A DNA stretch of 64,000 nt from Burkholderiales bacterium (GTDB taxonomy: Bacteria > Pseudomonadota > Gammaproteobacteria > Burkholderiales > Ga0077523): positions 25,327 through 89,326 of the forward strand of contig JAIEQG010000045.1 in assembly GCA_019747905.1 (NCBI GenBank). Reading direction: 5' to 3'. Position numbers and translations under genes: made by a program. Position 1 is the first letter of the stretch. Every line of letters starts with the position of its first letter. The notes under the pieces were generated by a model, which ran no database searches, was not told the DNA's origin, and saw only the letters and a list, made by a program, of their open reading frames with translations. Below, in pieces: positions 40,605 through 52,079 of this stretch.

Positions 40605-42035
40605 TCAGACCTTGTGCTCGCCGACCTTCACGATCTTCATCGTGTTGGTGCCGCCGGGTTTGCCGATGGGCTCGCCGATGGTGAGCACGATGAGATCGCC
40701 GTCCTGCACGGCACCGTGCCGCTTCAGCTGCTCCTCGGCTTCGCGCAGCAGCTGTTCGCGATCGCTGCCGAAGTACTGGATCATCAGCGGGTAGGTGTCC
40801 TTGTACAACGAGAGCCGGTAGCGGGTCGAGATCTCGGGTGTCAGCGCGTAGATCGGCACACCGCAGTTCAAGCGCGAGATCCACAACGCGGTGGAGCCCG
40901 ACTGGGTCAGCGCCGCGATGCATTTCACCTTGAGGTGGAAAGCGGTGAACAGGGCCGCCATGGCGATCGACTGATCGACTCGCGTGAAGACCCGGTTGAG
41001 GAATTCGCGATCGAGCGTGGTATCGGCCGACTTCTCCGCCTCGAGGCAGATGCGGCTCATGGACTCCACGGTCTGCACCGGGTACTTGCCGGCGGCCGTC
41101 TCGGCGGAAAGCATCACGCCATCGGTACCGTCGAGCACTGCGTTCGCGACGTCGGACACTTCGGCACGGGTGGGCACCGGACTGTCGATCATGGATTCCA
41201 TCATCTGCGTGGCGGTGATGGTGAGCTTGTTCTTCTCGCGGGCCAGCCGGATCATGCGTTTCTGCAGCGCCGGCACGGCCGCATCGCCCACTTCCACGGC
41301 GAGATCGCCGCGCGCGACCATGATGCCGTCCGAGGCGTCGAGGATCTCCTCCAGGGCGCCGATGGCCTCCGCGCGTTCCACCTTGGCGATGAGCAAGGCG
41401 CGGCCACCGGAAGCCCGCATCAGTTCGCGCGCCATGTACATGTCGGCGCCGCTCTTCGGAAACGACACGGCGAGGAAGTCCGCCTTCATCCGCGTGGCGG
41501 TGCGGATGTCTTCCATGTCCTTCGATGTGAGCGCGGGCGCGGTCAGGCCGCCGCCCTGGCGGTTGATGCCCTTGTTGTTGGACAGTTCGCCGCCGTGCCG
41601 AGTGACGGTGTGGATTTCGCTGCCGCTCACCTTCTCGACCGTCAGCGTGATGCGGCCATCGTCGAGCAGCAGGATATCGCCGGCCCGAACGTCGTTCGGC
41701 AGTTCCGGATAGTCGAGGCCTACGCGCTCCTGGTTGCCGAGCGCACAGGCAGCATCGAGGATGAAGCGGGACCCGTTCTCGAGCGTGATGCGGCCCTTCT
41801 CGAACTTGCCGATACGGATCTTCGGGCCCTGCAGGTCGCACATGATGCCGACCGTGCGCTCGAGCTCGCGCGCCGCTTCGCGCACGGTTTCGGCACGGGC
41901 CAGATGATCATCCGCGGTGCCATGGGAAAAATTCATCCGTACCACGTCCACACCCGCGGCGATCATCCGGCGCAGGATTTCGCGATCGGAGGATGCCGGA
42001 CCGAGCGTGGCGACGATCTTGGTGCTGCGTTGCAT
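40605..42035 (-). CDS. pyk: Pyruvate kinase
   Basis: A 476-residue pyruvate kinase. The start MQRSTKIVATLGPASSDREI, the substrate/metal region VRMNFSHGTADDH, the catalytic Lys in KADFLAVSFPKSGADM, the active-site loop DGIMVARGDLAVEVG and the signature ITATQMMESMIDSP are all present, with the C-terminal allosteric domain. ATG at 42035 as in the family; the long ORF extension is in pgk. It follows pgk by 13 bases. The canonical Betaproteobacteria fbaA gene is not found after it. Confidence 0.95.
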   Translation of the reverse strand: MQRSTKIVATLGPASSDREILRRMIAAGVDVVRMNFSHGTADDHLARAETVREAARELERTVGIMCDLQGPKIRIGKFEKGRITLENGSRFILDAACALGNQERVGLDYPELPNDVRAGDILLLDDGRITLTVEKVSGSEIHTVTRHGGELSNNKGINRQGGGLTAPALTSKDMEDIRTATRMKADFLAVSFPKSGADMYMARELMRASGGRALLIAKVERAEAIGALEEILDASDGIMVARGDLAVEVGDAAVPALQKRMIRLAREKNKLTITATQMMESMIDSPVPTRAEVSDVANAVLDGTDGVMLSAETAAGKYPVQTVESMSRICLEAEKSADTTLDREFLNRVFTRVDQSIAMAALFTAFHLKVKCIAALTQSGSTALWISRLNCGVPIYALTPEISTRYRLSLYKDTYPLMIQYFGSDREQLLREAEEQLKRHGAVQDGDLIVLTIGEPIGKPGGTNTMKIVKVGEHKV

Positions 42036-42048
42036 GAAGGGTCCCGAG

Positions 42049-43227
42049 TCAGCCGGCAGCCCTGGCCTCGAGAATCTCGAGCGCCGGCAGTTTCCGGCCT
42101 TCGAGGAACTCGAGAAACGCGCCACCGGCGGTGGAGATGTAGGAAACGCGGTCGGTGATGCCGTACTTGGCGATGGCGGCGATGGTGTCGCCACCGCCTG
42201 CGAGCGAGAAGCCGCGCGCGGCAGCGATCGCGTCGGCGATCGCCTTGGTGCCGCCGCCGAAGCGGTCGAACTCGAACACGCCGACCGGTCCGTTCCAGAC
42301 GATGGTGCCGGCCGCCGTCAGCATTGCGGCGAACCGTGCGGCGGTCTTCGGACCCACGTCGAGGATGAGATCGTCGGGCGCCACGTCCTTCACGTCCTTT
42401 ACCGTGGCTTCGGCGTCGGCGGCAAAGGTCTTGGCCACCGTCACGTCCACCGGGATCGGCACGGAAGCGCCTCGCGCCGCGGCAGCGTCCATGATCTTGC
42501 GCGCCTCGGGAACCAGGTCGGGTTCGGCGAGCGACTTGCCGATGGGCAGGCCGGCCGCCAGCATGAAGGTGTTGGCGATGCCGCCGCCGACGATGAGCTG
42601 GTCGACCTTCTCGGCGAGCGAGGCGAGGATGGTGAGCTTGGTCGACACTTTCGACCCGCCCACGATCGCGATCATCGGCCGTGCCGGCTGGTGCAGCGCC
42701 TTCGTGAGTGCGTCGACCTCGGCCCCCATCAACGGGCCGGCCACGGCCACGGGCGCGAAGCGCGCGATGCCATGGGTGGTGGCCTCGGCCCGGTGCGCTG
42801 TCGCGAAGGCATCGTTCACGTAGACGTCACACAATGCCGCCATCTGCTTGGACAGCGCCTCGTCGTTCTTCTTCTCGCCCTTGTTGAAGCGGCAGTTCTC
42901 GAGCAGCACGGCCTGGCCGGGGGCGACCTCGACGCCGTTCAGCCAATCACGCTTCAGCGGAACCGCGGCACCCAGAAGCTCAGCCAACCGCTGCGCGACG
43001 GGCTCGAGCGATTCGGCCGGATCGAACTGACCTTCGGTGGGCCGGCCCAGGTGTGACACCAGCATCACCTTTGCGCCCTGCCCGAGCGCATAGCGGATCC
43101 CCGGCAGGACGGCGCGGATGCGCGTGTCATCGGTGATCCTGCCATCGGCCAGCGGGACGTTCAGGTCGACGCGGATCAGCACGCGCTTGCCGCGGACATC
43201 GATGTCGGAGAGTTTGCGGATTGCCAT
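42049..43227 (-). CDS. pgk: Phosphoglycerate kinase
   Basis: A 392-residue PGK. Motifs: [55 protein letters not shown]-like [12 protein letters not shown], and the C-terminal ATP site [13 protein letters not shown]. The ATG at 43227 fits; the ORF track adds six residues. It lies 84 bases after gap, a gap occupied by a long stem-loop. Confidence 0.96.
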   Translation of the reverse strand: MAIRKLSDIDVRGKRVLIRVDLNVPLADGRITDDTRIRAVLPGIRYALGQGAKVMLVSHLGRPTEGQFDPAESLEPVAQRLAELLGAAVPLKRDWLNGVEVAPGQAVLLENCRFNKGEKKNDEALSKQMAALCDVYVNDAFATAHRAEATTHGIARFAPVAVAGPLMGAEVDALTKALHQPARPMIAIVGGSKVSTKLTILASLAEKVDQLIVGGGIANTFMLAAGLPIGKSLAEPDLVPEARKIMDAAAARGASVPIPVDVTVAKTFAADAEATVKDVKDVAPDDLILDVGPKTAARFAAMLTAAGTIVWNGPVGVFEFDRFGGGTKAIADAIAAARGFSLAGGGDTIAAIAKYGITDRVSYISTAGGAFLEFLEGRKLPALEILEARAAG

Positions 43228-43252
43228 CGTGAGAAAGGACGTCAAATGAGAA

Positions 43253-43301
43253 GGGCGAGGCAGGAGGCAGGACGCATCGGTCGCTGCCTCCTACCTCGCC
43301 C
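43253..43301. repeat. Long stem-loop between gap and pgk
   Basis: Eighteen-base arms (GGGCGAGGCAGGAGGCAG and CTGCCTCCTACCTCGCCC) pair at 17 of 18 positions around a 13-base loop. There is no T-run on the minus strand. Such a hairpin between gap and pgk could set the relative amounts of the two proteins through mRNA processing or stability. Confidence 0.65.
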
Positions 43302-43311
43302 CTCCCGGGAA

Positions 43312-44322
43312 CTACTTGGCGTTCATGAATGCTACCGCAGTATCCAGCATCCGGTTGCTGAAGCCCCATTCATTGTCATACCAGGACGACACCTTCACCA
43401 GCGTGCCCTCGGCCACCTTGGTGAGCGAAGCGTCGAAGATCGACGAGCGTGGATCGTGGTTGTAGTCGATCGAGACCAGTGGCTCCTTGGTGTACCCGAG
43501 GATGCCTTTCAGCTCGCCTGCCGCGGCCGACTTGATGGTGTCGTTCACTTCCTCCACGGTCGTGGGGCGCTTGGCGACGAACGACAGGTCCACCAGAGAC
43601 ACGTTGATGGTCGGTACCCGGATGGCATAGCCGTCGAGGCGGCCCTTCAGCTCCGGCAGCACCTCGCCCACAGCCGAGGCAGCGCCGGTCTTGGTGGGGA
43701 TCATCGACATGGTGGCGGACCGCGCCCGGCGCAGGTCCTCATGGTAGACGTCGGTCAGCACCTGGTCGTTGGTGTAGGCGTGGATGGTGGTCATCAGCCC
43801 GGCCACGAGACCGATCTTGTCGTGCAGCGGCTTCACCATGGGGGCCAGGCAGTTGGTGGTGCAGGACGCGTTCGAGATGACCGTATGGGCCGGCTTCAGC
43901 GTGTGGTGGTTGACGCCGTAGACGATCGTCGCATCGACGTTCTTGCCGGGTGCCGAGATGATCACCTTCTTCGCGCCGCCGGCGAGGTGGGCGGCGGCCT
44001 TTTCCTTGGCGGTGAAGAGGCCCGTGCACTCCATCACCACATCCACGCCGAGCGACTTCCACGGCAGCTTGGCCGGATCACGCTCGGCGAATACCTTGAT
44101 GGGGTCCCCGTTGACCACCAGCGCATCGCCTTCGACGTTCACCGTGCCCTGGAACTTCCCGTGCGCCGTGTCGTAGCGCGTCAAGTGCGCGTTCGTTTCC
44201 GGACTGCCCAAATCGTTCAAGGCGACGATCTGGAGCTCGCCGTTGCGCCCCGATTCGTACAGCGCACGCAGGATGTTGCGGCCGATGCGGCCGTAGCCGT
44301 TGATAGCAACGCGGATGGGCAT
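43312..44322 (-). CDS. gap: Glyceraldehyde-3-phosphate dehydrogenase
   Basis: A 336-residue GAPDH. NAD-binding [15 protein letters not shown], catalytic Cys in [13 protein letters not shown], the catalytic His in the following helix/strand region and the ending [15 protein letters not shown] are standard. It heads the leftward gap-pgk-pyk run. The ribosome-binding site is AGGAGA, 6-8 bases before the ATG. Confidence 0.97.
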   Translation of the reverse strand: MPIRVAINGYGRIGRNILRALYESGRNGELQIVALNDLGSPETNAHLTRYDTAHGKFQGTVNVEGDALVVNGDPIKVFAERDPAKLPWKSLGVDVVMECTGLFTAKEKAAAHLAGGAKKVIISAPGKNVDATIVYGVNHHTLKPAHTVISNASCTTNCLAPMVKPLHDKIGLVAGLMTTIHAYTNDQVLTDVYHEDLRRARSATMSMIPTKTGAASAVGEVLPELKGRLDGYAIRVPTINVSLVDLSFVAKRPTTVEEVNDTIKSAAAGELKGILGYTKEPLVSIDYNHDPRSSIFDASLTKVAEGTLVKVSSWYDNEWGFSNRMLDTAVAFMNAK

Positions 44323-44350
44323 GTAGGTCTCCTCTGCTTCGAGACGAAGG

Positions 44351-44356
44351 ATTGTA
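44351..44356 (-). promoter_or_regulatory. Probable -10 of the gap promoter
   Basis: On the minus strand TACAAT (5 of 6 matches) lies 29 bases before the gap ATG. I see no convincing -35, so this is tentative. Confidence 0.35.
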
Positions 44357-44391
44357 TCTCAGCACCGTGAACGCCGTTCCCGCACCGCGCA

Positions 44392-44421
44392 TGGACAATG
44401 CGCGCGTGACTTGGGTATGCT
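44392..44421 (+). promoter_or_regulatory. Probable sigma70 promoter of the sugar ABC operon
   Basis: TGGACA (44392-44397) and TATGCT (44416-44421) are separated by 18 bases, about 114 bases before the binding-protein start, in the divergent gap with gap. Confidence 0.45.
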
Positions 44422-44534
44422 GGACCACGATCCCATACGAGCGAACGACACGATTCGACCCGGGGTCCAGGGCAGGTACCCAGCGCGCGGTGCAGGCAGT
44501 GGCCGCGCCCGTCACGAATACGGGAGGAGCAAAC

Positions 44535-45797
44535 GTGAGCATTCAGCGTTCATTCGCGCGGACCGTCGTCGCCTGCGCCGTCGGCTCGTTGTTCGCCGTG
44601 GGCAGCGCCATCGCCGGCGAAGTGGAAGTGCTGCATTGGTGGACCTCGGGCGGCGAGGCCAAGTCGGTCGTGGAGCTCAAGAAGATCCTCGAGACCAAGG
44701 GCCACAAGTGGAAGGACTTTGCCGTGGCCGGCGGCGGCGGCGAGAACGCGATGACGGTGCTCAAGTCGCGCGTCGTGTCCGGCAAGCCGCCGACGGCGGC
44801 TCAGGTCAAGGGGCCGTCGATCCAGGAATGGGGTGCGGAGGGCGTGCTCTCCCAGATGGACGGGGTTTCCAAGGCCGGCAACTGGGATGGCCTGTTGCCT
44901 GCCGTGGTGAGCAACGTCATGAAGTACAAGGGCCACTATGTGGCGGTACCGGTCAACGTGCACCGCGTGAACTGGATGTGGGCCAATCCGGAAGTCTTCA
45001 AGAAGGCGGGCGCCAAGATCCCGACCACCTGGGATGAATTCGCCGTCGCCGCCGAGAAGATCCAGAAAGCCGGCTTCGTGGCCGTGGCGCACGGCGGCCA
45101 GCCGTGGCAGGACGCTACGGTGTTCGAGTCGGTCGCTCTGGGAGTCGGCGGCGCCGACTGGTTCAACAAGGCGTTCGTGAAGCTCGATACCGGCGCCCTG
45201 AACAGTCCGACCATGGAGAAAGCGTTCGCGACCCTGCGCACGGTCCAGAAGTACGTCGACAAGGATGCCGCCAACCGCGACTGGAACCTGGCCACGGCCA
45301 TGGTGATCAACGGCAAGGCGGCCATGCAGTTCATGGGCGACTGGGCCAAGGGCGAGTTCACCGCGGCCAACAAGGCACCCGGCAAGGACTACATTTGCGC
45401 TCCCGCACCGGGCACGGCGGGCGCCTTCACCTTCAACATCGACAGCTTCATCATGTTCGAGCAGAAGGATCCGGAGGCGAAGAAGGCGCAGGCCGACCTG
45501 GCGAGCGCCATCATGGAGCCCCAGTTCCAGGAGGTCTTCAACCTGAACAAGGGCTCGATCCCGGCACGCTCCGGCATGGACATGGCGAAGTTCGACCAGT
45601 GCGCGAAGGACTCGACCGCCGAGTTCCAGTCGAGCAGCAAGTCGGGCAAGCTGGTGCCCAGCTGGGCGCACGGCATGGCCATGCCTTCTGCCGTTCAGGG
45701 TTCGATGTTCGACGTGGTGACGCAGTTCATGAATTCGAACATGTCGCCCAAGGACGCGGCCGCCAAGATGGCCGCAGCAACCAAGGCCAAAGGCTGA
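44535..45797 (+). CDS. Sugar ABC transporter substrate-binding protein (glucose/mannose GtsA-like)
   Basis: A 420-residue periplasmic binding protein (SBP_bac family 1). The signal peptide is SIQRSFARTVVACAVGSLFAVGSAIAGE and the mature start EVEVLHWWTSGGEAKSVVELKK is very like GtsA, the glucose/mannose-binding protein of Pseudomonas. Neighbouring glk, tkt and gap support a hexose substrate. The start is GTG 44535 with an ideal GGGAGGAG ribosome-binding site; the ORF-track start 61 codons upstream would bury the signal peptide. A hairpin follows the stop. Confidence 0.9.
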   Translation: MSIQRSFARTVVACAVGSLFAVGSAIAGEVEVLHWWTSGGEAKSVVELKKILETKGHKWKDFAVAGGGGENAMTVLKSRVVSGKPPTAAQVKGPSIQEWGAEGVLSQMDGVSKAGNWDGLLPAVVSNVMKYKGHYVAVPVNVHRVNWMWANPEVFKKAGAKIPTTWDEFAVAAEKIQKAGFVAVAHGGQPWQDATVFESVALGVGGADWFNKAFVKLDTGALNSPTMEKAFATLRTVQKYVDKDAANRDWNLATAMVINGKAAMQFMGDWAKGEFTAANKAPGKDYICAPAPGTAGAFTFNIDSFIMFEQKDPEAKKAQADLASAIMEPQFQEVFNLNKGSIPARSGMDMAKFDQCAKDSTAEFQSSSKSGKLVPSWAHGMAMPSAVQGSMFDVVTQFMNSNMSPKDAAAKMAAATKAKG

Positions 45798-45805
45798 TCG
45801 TCACC

Positions 45806-45839
45806 TGACGGGAAGGGTCGCTCGCGCCCCTTCCCGTCA
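45806..45839 (+). terminator. Stem-loop between sugar-binding protein and permease genes
   Basis: Twelve-base perfect arms TGACGGGAAGGG and CCCTTCCCGTCA with a 10-base loop, nine bases after the stop. It is followed by AACCCCCC, not T's, so it probably acts as an attenuator or 3' mRNA protector that keeps binding protein in excess over permease. Confidence 0.6.
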
Positions 45840-45862
45840 ACCCCCCGGCGAAGGCACAAGCC

Positions 45863-46771
45863 TTGGATGACGCCGCCCCCATGCCGCGCCGTTCCGCACT
45901 CGATAGCCTCGAGGCAGCACTGCCGAAGATCGTGCTCGGGCCGAGCCTGCTCGTCAGCCTGATCTTCGTCTACGGCTTCATCGCCTGGACCGCGATCCTG
46001 TCGTTCACCAAGTCGCGCATGCTGCCGAACTACGAGTTCGTCGGACTCTATCAGTACGTGACGCTGTTCGAGAACGAGCGCTGGTGGGTGGCGCTCAAGA
46101 ATCTCTGCGTCTTCGGCGGGCTATTCATTTTCTCCTGTCTCGCCGTGGGGCTGATCCTCGCGATCCTGCTCGATCAGAAGATCCGCGCGGAAGGCTGGCT
46201 GCGCTCCATCTATCTCTATCCCATGGCCCTGTCGTTCATCGTCACCGGGACGGCCTGGAAATGGATTCTCAATCCCGGGCTCGGCGTCGAACGCGTGGTG
46301 CAGCAACTGGGTTTTCCCGGCTTCACCTTCGACTGGCTGGTCAACCCGCAGATGTCCATCTACGCGGTGGTCATCGCGGGGGCCTGGCAATCGTCCGGGT
46401 TCGTGATGGCGCTGTTTCTCGCGGGTCTGCGCGGCATCGACGATTCGATCATCAAGGCCGCTCAGGTGGACGGCGCTTCGATGCCCCGCATCTACTGGAG
46501 CATCATCATCCCGACCCTGCGCCCGGTGTTCTTCAGCGCGGTGATGATCCTCGCCCATATCGCCATCAAGAGCTTCGACCTGGTGATGGCGTTGACCGGC
46601 GGCGGTCCGGGATTCTCGTCCGACCTGCCGGCGACGTTCATGTATGCCTTCGGCTTCACGCGCAACCAGGTCGGGCTGGGTGCCGCCTCCGCCATGATGA
46701 TGCTCGCCACGGTCGTGGCAGTGATTGTCCCGCTCATGTACTCCGAAGTGCGCAGGCACCGTCGTGGCTGA
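45863..46771 (+). CDS. Sugar ABC transporter permease 1 (MalF/UgpA-like)
   Basis: A 302-residue inner-membrane permease with six or so hydrophobic segments and the EAA-type loop AAQVDGASMPRIYWSIIIPTLRP. The C-terminal GGGPGFSSDLPATFMYAFGF is typical of MalF/UgpA/GtsB-type sugar permeases. The TTG start at 45863 has AAGG 8 bases upstream; the ATG at 45881, six codons later, has no good site, so either is possible. It overlaps the next permease gene by 8 bases. Confidence 0.9.
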   Translation: MDDAAPMPRRSALDSLEAALPKIVLGPSLLVSLIFVYGFIAWTAILSFTKSRMLPNYEFVGLYQYVTLFENERWWVALKNLCVFGGLFIFSCLAVGLILAILLDQKIRAEGWLRSIYLYPMALSFIVTGTAWKWILNPGLGVERVVQQLGFPGFTFDWLVNPQMSIYAVVIAGAWQSSGFVMALFLAGLRGIDDSIIKAAQVDGASMPRIYWSIIIPTLRPVFFSAVMILAHIAIKSFDLVMALTGGGPGFSSDLPATFMYAFGFTRNQVGLGAASAMMMLATVVAVIVPLMYSEVRRHRRG

Positions 46772-47645
46772 GTTCACGCGCGCCGAAAGCGCCGGGGGCA
46801 GGGCCTTCGGCAGAGTGATCGTGTACGGCCTGCTGGTCCTGGTCGCGATCTACTACCTGATGCCGCTCATCGTCATGCTGACCACGTCGGTCAAGTCGCT
46901 GGAGGAGATTCGCGCAGGCAACCTGGTGGCGCTGCCGACCAGCATCACCTTCGATGCGTGGAGCAAGGCCTGGGGCACGGCGTGCACCGGCGCGGACTGC
47001 AGCGGGCTCAAGGGGAATTTCTGGGCTTCGATGAACTTCGTGCTGCCGGCCGTGGTGATCTCCACGCTGATCGGCGCATTCAACGGCTACGTGCTCACGC
47101 TGTGGCGCTTCAAGGGCTCGGACGCGCTGTTCACCATCATGCTCGTGGGCTGCTTCATTCCGTTCCAGGTGGTGCTGCTGCCCATGGCCCAGACCCTGGG
47201 CTGGCTTGGTCTCGCCAACACGACGCCGGGGCTGGTGTTCGTGCACGTCGTCTACGGGCTGGCGTTCACGACGCTGTTCTTCCGCAATTTCTACGTGAGC
47301 GTGCCGGAAGAGATGGTCAAGGCCGCGCGCATCGACGGGGCCGACTTCTTCACCATCTTCTGGCGCATCATCCTGCCGCTGTCGCCGCCCATCATCGTCG
47401 TATGCGTGATCTGGCAGTTCACGCAGATCTGGAACGACTTCCTGTTCGGGGTCGTGTTCTCGGGCGGCGAGCGCCAGCCCATCACGGTGGCGCTCAACAA
47501 CCTGGTGAACACCTCCACCGGAGTGAAAGAGTACAACGTCGACATGGCCGCCGCGATCATCGCGGCGCTGCCGACGCTGTTCGTCTACGTCGTGGCCGGC
47601 AAGTACTTCGTCCGCGGCCTCACCGCAGGTTCCGTCAAGGGCTGA
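46764..47645 (+). CDS. Sugar ABC transporter permease 2 (MalG/UgpE-like)
   Basis: A 293-residue inner-membrane permease. The EAA loop is EEMVKAARIDGADFFTIFWRIILPLSPP, with WQFTQIWNDFLFGVVFSGG after it, as in GtsC/MalG proteins. I start at GTG 46764 (VAEFTRAES), which overlaps permease 1 by 8 bases; the ORF-track start at 46725 adds 13 residues. It is followed after 11 bases by the ATPase gene. Confidence 0.9.
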   Translation: MAEFTRAESAGGRAFGRVIVYGLLVLVAIYYLMPLIVMLTTSVKSLEEIRAGNLVALPTSITFDAWSKAWGTACTGADCSGLKGNFWASMNFVLPAVVISTLIGAFNGYVLTLWRFKGSDALFTIMLVGCFIPFQVVLLPMAQTLGWLGLANTTPGLVFVHVVYGLAFTTLFFRNFYVSVPEEMVKAARIDGADFFTIFWRIILPLSPPIIVVCVIWQFTQIWNDFLFGVVFSGGERQPITVALNNLVNTSTGVKEYNVDMAAAIIAALPTLFVYVVAGKYFVRGLTAGSVKG

Positions 47646-47656
47646 AGCGACAAATC

Positions 47657-48769
47657 ATGGGCGCACTCTCGATTCGCAACGTCGTCAAACGCTACGGCAA
47701 CGTCACGATTCTGAAGAGCATCAACCTCGAGGTGCGCGACGGCGAGTTCGTGATCCTGGTGGGCCCGTCGGGCTGCGGCAAGTCGACCCTGCTCAACATG
47801 ATCGCCGGGCTCGACACCGTGTCCGAAGGCGAGATCGCCATCGGGGGGCGGGTCGTCAACGATCTCCCGCCCAAGGACCGGGACATCGCCATGGTGTTCC
47901 AGTCCTACGCGCTGTATCCGACCATGAACGTGCGCGAGAACATCCTGTTCGGCCTGCGCATCCGCAAGGCCACCCCGCCACAGATGGAGGAAGCGCTGGC
48001 CCGCGTCGCGAAGACGCTGCAGATGGAGCATCTGCTCGATCGCAAGCCGTCGCAGCTCTCGGGTGGACAGCGACAGCGAGTCGCCATGGGGCGGGCGCTC
48101 GCGCGCGATCCTGCGCTGTTCCTGTTCGACGAGCCGCTCTCGAACCTCGACGCCAAGTTGCGGGTCGACATGCGCACCGAGATCAAGCTGCTGCACGACC
48201 GGGTCAAGACCACCATCGTGTACGTCACGCACGACCAGATCGAAGCCATGACCCTGGGTGATCGGATCGTCGTGATGAAAGATGGCGAGGTGCGTCAGGT
48301 GGGCAGCCCGCAGGAGGTCTACGACGATCCGGCCGACCTGTTCGTGGCCGGCTTCATCGGATCGCCGTCGATGAACTTCATCCGCTGCACCGTGGAGTCG
48401 CGCGACGGACGCCTCGGCGTCGGCCTGCACGATGGCACCGGCACGTTCTTCGTGCCGGCACCTCCGTCCATCACCGGATTGAGCGAGCGCGCCGGCAGGG
48501 AAGTGATCCTCGGCATCCGGCCCGAACAGATCACGGACAAGGACCCCTATGCCGGCGCGAATCCGCATTCGATCGAGCAATCGGCACGCATCGAAGTGGT
48601 CCAGCCGACGGGGCCGGACACGCTGGTGCTGATTCGCCTGAACGGCACGCCGGTCACTTGCCGCGTGCATCCGGGTGCCAATCCCAAGGCGTCGCAGCCG
48701 CTAGGGCTCACCTTCGACCTGTCGAAGGTGGTGTTCTTCGATCCGGCAACGGAGAAGCGAATCCGCTAG
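47657..48769 (+). CDS. Sugar ABC transporter ATPase (MalK/UgpC family)
   Basis: A 370-residue ABC ATPase with a regulatory OB-type C-terminal domain (residues about 240-370). Walker A GPSGCGKST, signature QLSGGQRQRVAMGRAL, Walker B LFLFDEPLSNLDAKLR and switch YVTHDQIEAMTLGDR. It powers the importer encoded upstream. The ATG at 47657 gives the family N-terminus; the ORF track runs 233 codons into the permease. Its 3' end is 7 bases from the convergent SemiSWEET gene. Confidence 0.95.
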   Translation: MGALSIRNVVKRYGNVTILKSINLEVRDGEFVILVGPSGCGKSTLLNMIAGLDTVSEGEIAIGGRVVNDLPPKDRDIAMVFQSYALYPTMNVRENILFGLRIRKATPPQMEEALARVAKTLQMEHLLDRKPSQLSGGQRQRVAMGRALARDPALFLFDEPLSNLDAKLRVDMRTEIKLLHDRVKTTIVYVTHDQIEAMTLGDRIVVMKDGEVRQVGSPQEVYDDPADLFVAGFIGSPSMNFIRCTVESRDGRLGVGLHDGTGTFFVPAPPSITGLSERAGREVILGIRPEQITDKDPYAGANPHSIEQSARIEVVQPTGPDTLVLIRLNGTPVTCRVHPGANPKASQPLGLTFDLSKVVFFDPATEKRIR

Positions 48770-48776
48770 GGCCTGG

Positions 48777-49070
48777 CTAGGGCAGGTCCGAATCGGTATC
48801 CCGGTTCGCGCGCCGCCCGCTGTACCGGACTTTCAACGCGATCACCAGCACGGAAAGCACGAGAGTCACCACGTTGGCGACGATGATCGGCATCGCTCCC
48901 AGCGCGATGCCGTAGGCGAGCCACAACACGATGCCGAGGCTGAAGATGCCGAACATCAGGTACGACACGTCGTCGGCCGACTTGGTCACCCAGATCTTGA
49001 CCGCCTGCGGCACGAACGCGATGGTGGTCAGCGTGCCCGCAAGCAGGCCGATCCAGTCGACGGAGGTCAA
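48777..49070 (-). CDS. SemiSWEET-like PQ-loop sugar transporter
   Basis: A 97-residue protein with three hydrophobic helices. The first carries the PQ motif TTIAFVPQAVKIW; WLAYGIALG and ANVVTLVLSVLVIALKVRY follow. This is the SemiSWEET/MtN3 half-transporter layout, which dimerises to move sugars passively. The start is TTG 49070, overlapping the glk stop as TTGA; this is the only start consistent with the family N-terminus, and the ORF track instead extends it through glk. Its place after glk and opposite a sugar ABC importer supports a sugar role. Confidence 0.85.
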   Translation of the reverse strand: MTSVDWIGLLAGTLTTIAFVPQAVKIWVTKSADDVSYLMFGIFSLGIVLWLAYGIALGAMPIIVANVVTLVLSVLVIALKVRYSGRRANRDTDSDLP

Positions 49071-50023
49071 GAGAAAGCGCGCGCGACGCCGCGCAGGGCG
49101 GGATTGCGCGCCGTGATCACGTAGGTCGGCACGGCGGCCACGTAGGTGCGGAAGCGTCCCTTCTGTTCGAAGCGCGCGCGAAACGGCGACTGGTCGAACC
49201 AGGAGCCGAGGCTCGGCACGATGCCGCCGCCGATGAACACGCCGCCGCGCGCGCCGAGCGTGACACAGAGGTTGGCGGCGGCACTTCCCAGGATGCCGCA
49301 GAACATCTCGAGCGCCTCGACGCAGACTGGCTCGGCACCGTTCATGCCGCGACGCGCAATCTCTTCGGGCGTCAGCGCCGGTGGGGCAGCACCATCGATG
49401 GTGCACAGCGCGTCGCGCAGGGCAACGAGTCCCGGACCGCTCGCGAGCCGTTCCGTCGACACGTGGTCGTAGCTCCGCCACATGACCTTGAGCACTTCGG
49501 TCTCGCGCGGCGTGACCGGGCTGAAGGCGGTATGTCCGCCTTCACCCTGGATCGGAATCCAGGACTCGCCCGCCGGCACCAACCCGGAGACCCCCAGGCC
49601 GGTTCCCGCGCCGATCAAGGCGATCGGGGTTCTCGCGACCGGCAGGCTGCCGCCAACCTGGCGGTACTCATCCGCACCGAGCAGCGGCAGCGACAAGGCG
49701 AGTGCGGTGAAGTCGTTCACCAGCACGAGGCGGTCGAGTTCGAGCATCTTGCGCGTCTGCTCGATCGAAAACGACCAGTCGTTGTTGGTGAGCTTGATGC
49801 GATCGCCCGTGATCGGCGTGGCGACCGCGACCGCCGCCTCCTGCACGGGCGGAGTGCCTTGTGCCTGGAGATACCGGGCCGCGGCGGCACCGAGGTCGGG
49901 GAAATCGGCGCACTGCAGGGTCGATTCCTGCTGCGGGGTTTCGCTCCCTTCGGCGAGCAGCGCGAATCGCGCGTTGGTCCCGCCGATGTCGGCGACCAGG
50001 CGCGTGAATCGCGGCGTCGCCAT
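49067..50023 (-). CDS. glk: Glucokinase
   Basis: A 318-residue ATP-dependent glucokinase of the E. coli Glk type. Motifs: LVADIGGTNARFALL (phosphate binding), LVLVNDFTALALSLP, GAGTGLGVSGLVP, GEGGHTAFSP and GGVFIGGGIVPSLG. It starts 5 bases after tkt and overlaps the SemiSWEET gene. Phosphorylates glucose imported by the neighbouring ABC system. Confidence 0.94.
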   Translation of the reverse strand: MATPRFTRLVADIGGTNARFALLAEGSETPQQESTLQCADFPDLGAAAARYLQAQGTPPVQEAAVAVATPITGDRIKLTNNDWSFSIEQTRKMLELDRLVLVNDFTALALSLPLLGADEYRQVGGSLPVARTPIALIGAGTGLGVSGLVPAGESWIPIQGEGGHTAFSPVTPRETEVLKVMWRSYDHVSTERLASGPGLVALRDALCTIDGAAPPALTPEEIARRGMNGAEPVCVEALEMFCGILGSAAANLCVTLGARGGVFIGGGIVPSLGSWFDQSPFRARFEQKGRFRTYVAAVPTYVITARNPALRGVARAFS

Positions 50024-50028
50024 GGCGT

Positions 50029-52029
<2,001 letters not shown>

Positions 52030-52049
52030 GAAACCCGATTCCGGAAATG

Positions 52050-52068
52050 AAAAACCGCCTCGCGGCGG
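52050..52068 (-). terminator. Intrinsic terminator in the tkt upstream region
   Basis: On the minus strand CCGCC/GGCGG arms are followed by a run of five T's (GAGGCGGTTTTTCATTT), ending about 20 bases before the tkt ATG. It could end the ntrYX transcript, but it is so close to tkt that a tkt promoter cannot fit between them. Confidence 0.55.
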
Positions 52069-52079
52069 AAGGGACCAGA

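Noticed and set aside
44535-48769. Horizontal-transfer island for the sugar ABC operon
   Set aside because: The gene order looks inserted, but I see no mobility genes, direct repeats or obvious base-composition change by eye; kept only as a synteny remark.
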